From Rhodococcus sp. IITR03 (lineage in GTDB: Bacteria > Actinomycetota > Actinomycetes > Mycobacteriales > Mycobacteriaceae), in the NCBI GenBank assembly GCA_001017865.1, contig LATQ01000279.1:1-30515 (forward strand): a DNA stretch of 30,515 bases. The letters are read 5' to 3'. Below, piece by piece: positions 26,600-30,515 of this stretch. Under the pieces are notes generated by a model. The model did no database searches. It saw only the letters and a list, made by a program, of their open reading frames with translations, and was not told where the DNA came from. How positions within the stretch are numbered: position 1 is the stretch's first letter; each line of letters opens with the position of its first letter. Both the position numbers and the translations under genes were made by a program.

Positions 26600-27106
26600 A
26601 TGAGCATCTCCAACTCGACCACCTACGCCGAAGACGAACTGCGGGTCGACTTCAAAGAGGCAATGGCGCACATGTGCGCACCGGTTACCGTCGTCACGAC
26701 GATGGACGGCGATCGCCCGCACGGCACGACCGTCAGCGCCGTGATGTCCCTATCGTTCGAACCACTGTTGATCGCAGTGGCGATGGCAACGACATCGGAA
26801 AGCCTGTCCGCCATCACACGCGCCGGCACCTTCGGAATCAACGTCCTCGGGGCGCAGCAACACGCCCTCGCCGCACGCTTCGCCACCAAGGGCGACGACA
26901 AGTTCACGGGAACACTCTGGCATCAGCACGATTCGATACCGCGACTCGACGAGACCGCGATCTGGCTCTCCTGCCAGGTCGACCAGATCCTCCCGGGCGG
27001 CGATCACGCCATCGTCGTCGGAGCCGTCACCGGCGTCGACACCGACCCGACCGCCGCACCACTGACCTACCACGGTCGCCGGTTCGGAACACACACTCCG
27101 CACTAG
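26600..27106 (+). CDS. Flavin reductase (HpaC/HsaB-like)
   Basis: 168 aa, intact. Small-component flavin reductase domain: MAHMCAPVTVVTTMDGDRPH, GTTVSAVMSLSFEPLLIAVA, FGINVLGAQQHALAARFA, HAIVVGAVTGVD and the closing LTYHGRRFG. These reduce FMN or FAD with NAD(P)H and deliver it to a separate monooxygenase. Candidate partners in the window are the acyl-CoA dehydrogenase-fold protein at 21337 and the HpaB-family protein at 1-325. The ATG at 26600 is 46 bp past the previous stop and has only a weak GGGGAGA site further upstream. Confidence 0.88.
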   Translation: MSISNSTTYAEDELRVDFKEAMAHMCAPVTVVTTMDGDRPHGTTVSAVMSLSFEPLLIAVAMATTSESLSAITRAGTFGINVLGAQQHALAARFATKGDDKFTGTLWHQHDSIPRLDETAIWLSCQVDQILPGGDHAIVVGAVTGVDTDPTAAPLTYHGRRFGTHTPH

Positions 27107-27148
27107 CACGTGCTGCAGTATCACCGTGCTGCTGAAAAGGATCCGACA

Positions 27149-28125
27149 TTGAGTCTTCCGCCTGTTCTCCACGACCGGCTTCGTCTGCCCGTGGTCGCCT
27201 CCCCCTTGTTCATCGCTTCCAACCCCGATCTGGTCGTTGCACAATGCACCGCCGGAGTCATCGGCTCGTTCCCCTCGCTCAATGCGCGACCTCAGCCGAT
27301 GTTGCGTGAGTGGCTCACCGACATCACCGGGAGGCTGGCGAAACACGACGCGAACAATCCGGAGGCACCGTCCGCTCCGTACGCGGTCAACCTAATCGTG
27401 CACAAGTCCAACGCTCGGCTCGAGGAGGACCTCGACACCATCGTCGAGTTCGAAGTTCCGATCGTGATCACCTCGCTCGGTGCCCGCATCGACGTCAACG
27501 ACGCCGTCCACTCGTACGGCGGCATCGTCCTGCACGACGTCATCGACAACACCTTCGCCCGCAAGGCTGTCGCCAAGGGCGCCGACGGTCTGATCGCTGT
27601 CGCTGCCGGAGCCGGTGGCCACGCGGGATACAATCCCCATTCGCGTTGATCCAGGAGATACGTGCGTGGTTCGACGGCCCGCTGTTGCTGTCCGGAGCCA
27701 TCGCTCACGGTCGCGCCGTCCTCGCAGCGCAGGCTGCCGGAGCCGACCTCGCTTACATAGGTTCCGCCTTCATCGCCAGTGCCGAAGCCAATGCCGACCC
27801 CAGGTACAAGCAGATGATTGTCGACTCGACCGCCGGCGACATCGTCTACTCGAACCGGTTCACCGGTGTTCACGGCAACTACCTGCGAGGAAGCATCGAA
27901 GCAGCCGGGCTTGATCTCGACGCCCTCACCGGCTCCCGGCCCACTGTGCCGAACTTTGGGATCAACGAAGACTCGGAGCCGGAAACCAAGCCGCAGCCGA
28001 AGCCATGGCGCGATATCTGGGGCGCAGGTCAGGGCATCGGTGCTGTCGACGACGTACTGCCGGCTGCAACGATCATCGAACGCCTCAGCGCCGAATATGC
28101 GCAGGCAAGAGCTGCGTTGCTGTGA
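27149..28125 (+). CDS. Nitronate monooxygenase-like FMN protein, one frame break
   Basis: About 325 aa after repair. The start is the TTG at 27149 with AAAAGG eight bases upstream. TIM-barrel FMN enzyme: LPVVASPLFIASNPDLVVAQ, AGVIGSFPSLNAR, SLGARIDVNDAVH, KGADGLIAVAAGAGGHAG, then LIQEIRAWFDGPLLLSGAIA, GADLAYIGSAFIA. The family oxidises nitronates or acts on enones and quinones; the NPD-like bacterial members are often NADH:quinone reductases rather than nitronate oxidases. The frame breaks at about 27637 in a C run; one base joins HAGYNP to FALIQEI. Last recognisable gene of the 25501-28125 unit. Confidence 0.88.
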
Positions 28126-28437
28126 CAGCCGGTCTCGTTCGGCCGCTTCGAGGCTGCGGTCAGTCATCCGCCAGGGATGCACCACAGGTTCACCGTCACA
28201 CAGCGCCTGCTATCGCACAGTTCGAAACCACGCCGTAGCCGACTTCGATCACCGAGTCGAGCACCGTGCGCGATTCGGGAAGCAGGCGCGAAGTACATCG
28301 GGAGACGATCGGTCGGGAAGCGTCAGGCCAGTGGAGCCGCGATGTCGGTTTCCCAGGTCACAGGATTCGTGCTGAGGAGTCACTATCGCCCGGTGATCCG
28401 GCTCGACGGATCGCATCAGGGAGGCGATCCCATTTAG

Positions 28438-28645
28438 CAGGAGGTGGCGGCGCACGTCGCTCCGGGGATTACCGACAAGGACATCGTCGCTGCGCTGGTT
28501 CGTTCGCCGCACCCGGTCGGGGACACGTCGAACACCTTCTGGAGAAGTTGGCATGAGCAGGCGTGACGCGATCGCCGAGGCGCTTGTGCGGAGCGGGGCA
28601 CACCGAGCTGGTTCCGGGTGCCCCGCTCCTCGCGGGGTCCGCTGA
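28438..28645 (+). pseudogene. Remnant of a LuxR-type HTH protein
   Basis: Three adjoining frames together give a LuxR HTH C-terminus: EVAAHVAPGITDKDIVAALV, then GHVEHLLEKL, then GMSRRDAIAEALVRSGA. Single added bases at about 28511 and 28550 join them, but an in-frame TAG precedes the first segment and no sensor or ATPase domain is readable upstream in 28126-28437. I take it as a decayed or badly sequenced regulator fragment. The rest of 28126-28437 holds nothing I can support. Confidence 0.55.
28590..28629. terminator. Hairpin between convergent units
   Basis: A perfect 12-bp inverted repeat (GGAGCGGGGCAC with GTGCCCCGCTCC) with a 16-nt loop, just beyond the stop of the minus-strand SDR gene and inside the LuxR remnant tail. 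Confidence 0.75.
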
Positions 28646-29482
28646 TCAGACTTTGTTGAGCGCGCCCGCGTCGACGGGCATTGCGATGCCGGTGACGTAG
28701 CGTGCCGCATCCGAAGCTAGCCACACCACGGCGTTGCTGACATCCACCGGTTCGATCCAGGGAGTTGGCAGCACGTTCATCGCTGTCTCGCACGCTTCAC
28801 GAAAATCCTCATGTGTGGGCGTTTCGAGGTCGGGACGGAACAGACGGTACATGTCCACGTTGTCGATCATGTCCGTCAGCACAGAGGTGGGATGGATGGA
28901 GTTGCATCGAATCCGATGGGTGCCCAGCTCATTGGCGGCAGTTCGGGCGAGACCGGTGACGCCGTGCTTCGCAGCGACGTAGTGGGCGAAATTGGGGAAA
29001 CCCTGCAACCCGCCGGTGGAACTGATCAGGACGATCGACCCGCCCTCACCCTGCTCGATCAGGACGGGAACCGTCGCGCGCATCGTCTTCCAGACGCCCG
29101 ACAGATTGATATCGATCATTTCGTCCCATTGCTCTTCGGTCAGCTCATGCAACGGAGCGGACGAGAAGATACCGGCGTTCGCCACCACGGTGTCGAGACG
29201 CCCGAGCTTTGCGACACCCTCGGCGACCACGTCCTGGAGCCGATTCAGTGACCGCACGTCGGCGACCGCGACGTGGGCACGCCGCCCGAACTTTTCGATG
29301 TGTTTGGCCGTTTCCTGGAGTTCGTCCTCCGTCGCGCCGCGGTACTTTGTCGTTGCCGGCGTGGCGCAGATGTCGACGATGATGACGTCGGCGCCTTCCT
29401 CCGCGAGCCGGATGGCGTGCGAGCGCCCTTGCCCGCGTGCTGCTCCCGTTACCAGCGCGACCTTGCCTTCAAGCTGTCCCAT
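28646..29482 (-). CDS. Mycofactocin-type short-chain dehydrogenase (carveol dehydrogenase-like)
   Basis: 278 aa, intact; GGAAGG precedes the ATG at 29482. Cofactor loop GAARGQGRSHA (residues 13-23), NAG at 102-104 and the triad Ser155, Tyr168, Lys172 (HYVAAKHG). The insert after the second strand (DICATPATTKYRGATEDELQ) and the GAARGQGRSHA loop are hallmarks of the mycofactocin-coupled SDR subfamily, where NAD stays bound and mycofactocin takes the electrons; carveol dehydrogenase of limonene metabolism belongs here. The likely substrate is a secondary alcohol. The unit starts at the small ORF at 29717 and carries the shared CGTAG operator. Confidence 0.9.
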   Translation of the reverse strand: MGQLEGKVALVTGAARGQGRSHAIRLAEEGADVIIVDICATPATTKYRGATEDELQETAKHIEKFGRRAHVAVADVRSLNRLQDVVAEGVAKLGRLDTVVANAGIFSSAPLHELTEEQWDEMIDINLSGVWKTMRATVPVLIEQGEGGSIVLISSTGGLQGFPNFAHYVAAKHGVTGLARTAANELGTHRIRCNSIHPTSVLTDMIDNVDMYRLFRPDLETPTHEDFREACETAMNVLPTPWIEPVDVSNAVVWLASDAARYVTGIAMPVDAGALNKV

Positions 29483-29528
29483 CAAGGGTCCTTCCGTGAT
29501 AATTACGGTTGTGAATGGACGGGGTGTC

Positions 29529-29717
29529 TCAACAAGCTGTCTTCTCGTCGACGCGCAGGATCGGGGTGGTGTCGACGAGGGAGGATTCGACCGACCGGTG
29601 TGTGCTGCGTTGCCATGGTGGCGTCGCCACGCACGGGCCGAGCGCACCCAGCGGTGAGGTGGGCGCAGCGCGTCGGTGCGTCAGAACAGATACTGATCGG
29701 TCGATGGCTTGCGTCAT
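29529..29717 (-). CDS. Small hypothetical protein ahead of the SDR
   Basis: 62 aa. The ATG at 29717 has an excellent AGGAAGG site eight bases upstream (29726-29732), one of the best in the window, and the frame ends 46 bp before the SDR start. The sequence begins MTQAIDRSVSVLTHRR, is rich in Ser/Thr/Pro in the middle and ends in VDEKTAC. It has no signal peptide, membrane segment or known domain. It could be a small accessory protein, a peptide precursor or a translated leader. Real translation is likely from the ribosome site; the function is unknown. Confidence 0.5.
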   Translation of the reverse strand: MTQAIDRSVSVLTHRRAAPTSPLGALGPCVATPPWQRSTHRSVESSLVDTTPILRVDEKTAC

Positions 29718-29797
29718 GAAAATGACCTTCCTGGTGTGCAACTCGCTTGTCGTCCCTCGCGCGTTTCGACGGGGGACGAGAACGCGGTATGCCGTGG

Positions 29798-29859
29798 ATC
29801 ACAATGGTCGGTCCGCGAGTTGCGCACAGGCGGGTGACTACGTGGTCCGCTACGTGGTC
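29798..29859 (-). promoter_or_regulatory. Tandem CGTAG operator plus CATTGTGAT element upstream of the SDR unit
   Basis: Read on the minus strand: GACCACGTAG (29859-29850), then GACCACGTAGT (29847-29837), 30 bases, then CATTGTGAT (29806-29798). Both cores are nearly complete here, making this the best copy of the motif. Spacing to the second element equals that at 21231-21287. It lies about 80-140 bp before the small ORF start at 29717. Confidence 0.65.
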
Positions 29860-30006
29860 ACCCATTCGGGTAGTTGCACGAACCCATGGCCACGGGCATC
29901 AAGGGTGGTATCGCAGACCGGCGGCTCGTAAGGGGCGGTCACGCAACTGCGCGGAGGCTCGCTCTGTGTCCACGGCGCGATCGCGGCAGGTCGGTGTCGT
30001 GCGGGT

Positions 30007-30055
30007 CCCGATCGATTGTGATCGGGTGCTCTGTCAAGTCGTCCACTGAGTGGAC
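30007..30055. repeat. Two inverted repeats in the 580-bp gap before the thiolase
   Basis: CCCGATC/GATCGGG (7-bp arms, 6-nt loop, 30007-30026) and the perfect palindrome GTCCACTGAGTGGAC (30041-30055). The second shares the AGTGGAC half with the 26-bp elements at 2285 and 8141. They sit about 265-310 bp before the thiolase start, so they may be operators for it or for the divergent SDR unit. Apart from these and the operator at 29798-29859, I see nothing else in 29742-30319. Confidence 0.5.
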
Positions 30056-30319
30056 GAACCGGATCGTCGGATCTTTCCAGGCGATCAGATTTCAGCACAC
30101 CACTTTTACCGCTTGCTCGGGACGAGACGTACTGGTGTACTGACGCCAGGCACCGCTAATCGTTCATTGGGTGGACGAGGATGCTCGAAGCCGGCCCGCT
30201 GGGCCCTGCTGTCTGTTGTGCTGGGGACGGTATCGGTGGTTGGCGTGCCTGTAGGTGACATCGAGCCCCCGTGCGCGGTGGACGAAGAGTTGGATGACGA
30301 CATAACTAGGGAAATATCA

Positions 30320-30515
30320 ATGACTGCAACTGTTTCGGTGATTATCGCTGGTGCCCGCACCCCGATGGGGCGTCTGCAGGGTTCGCTCAAGGATTTCTCC
30401 GGTTCGGATCTCGGTGGCGTGGCGATCTCCGGTGCACTCGAACGCGCCGGTGTGGCTGCGGAGCAGGTCGAATACGTCATCATGGGCCAGGTGCTCACCG
30501 CCGGCGCCGGCCAGA
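30320..30515 (+). CDS. Acetyl-CoA acetyltransferase (thiolase), N-terminal part (cut by window edge)
   Basis: 65 residues before the window ends. The ATG at 30320 has AGGGAA upstream. [20 protein letters not shown] and [16 protein letters not shown] are the standard N-terminal strands of the degradative/biosynthetic thiolase I/II family. The catalytic Cys would lie just outside the window. It probably condenses or cleaves acetoacetyl-CoA or a longer 3-ketoacyl-CoA. Confidence 0.88.
   Translation, partial: MTATVSVIIAGARTPMGRLQGSLKDFSGSDLGGVAISGALERAGVAAEQVEYVIMGQVLTAGAGQ

Noticed and set aside
1275..28550. Programmed frameshifting in the broken genes
   Set aside because: The sites share no slippery sequence or downstream structure, and the number of unrelated genes affected is far too high.
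1..30515. tRNA, rRNA, CRISPR arrays, complete insertion sequences, riboswitches
   Set aside because: Looked for cloverleaf-type sequence, regularly spaced repeats and transposase genes with flanking inverted repeats; none was found.

Overview
The window is GC-rich, uses GTG and TTG starts, and is packed with catabolic genes whose closest recognisable relatives are actinobacterial (a mycofactocin-type SDR, a SCP2-type thiolase with a DUF35 partner, LuxR regulators with an ATPase domain). I read it as a Rhodococcus/Nocardia/Gordonia/Mycobacterium-like chromosome or megaplasmid. About half of the genes are interrupted by frame breaks. Every break I could resolve is repaired by adding one base, which looks more like systematic base loss in the sequence than like gene decay; broken genes are therefore described as repaired products.

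Layout. 1-2010 (minus): an acyl-CoA synthetase followed by the start of an HpaB / 4-hydroxybutyryl-CoA dehydratase-family flavoprotein. 2398-7113 (plus): two paralogous pairs, each a small phosphohistidine-domain protein plus a partner of unknown family, then a CrtC/AttH-like protein. 7333-8150 (minus): a LuxR regulator. 8281-20579 (plus): one long operon with mostly overlapping stop/start codons: a third phosphohistidine-domain/partner pair, an acyl-CoA synthetase, a winged-helix-like protein, a truncated pyruvate phosphate dikinase (ATP-grasp plus His domain, no PEP barrel), three biotin-carboxylase subunits (BCCP, BC and a 5S-type carboxyltransferase), a DUF35 protein, a thiolase, a tyrosine-phosphatase-like protein and a SRPBCC protein. 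21337-22535: an acyl-CoA dehydrogenase-fold flavoprotein. 22596-25239 (minus): a large regulator with an IS21-type HTH, an ATPase and a LuxR HTH. 25501-28125: SnoaL-like, RibB-like, flavin reductase and nitronate monooxygenase-like genes. 28438-28645: a LuxR remnant. 28646-29717 (minus): a mycofactocin-type SDR behind a small ORF. 30320 to the edge: the start of a thiolase.

Most interesting content. The 8.3-20.6 kb operon joins a split PEP-synthase-like phosphotransfer system to a three-subunit biotin carboxylase, a CoA ligase and a thiolase. A coherent but unproven reading is ATP-driven activation and carboxylation of a ketone or hydroxyl compound to a beta-keto acid, then CoA activation and thiolytic cleavage. 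The carboxyltransferase has Glu where transcarboxylase 5S and pyruvate carboxylase carry the carbamylated metal-ligand Lys, suggesting an unusual substrate or chemistry. Two sets of shared promoter motifs appear to tie the transcription units into two regulons: a CGTAG direct repeat at three promoters, two of them with a second element at an identical 30-nt spacing, and a 26-bp element ahead of the two phosphotransfer operons.
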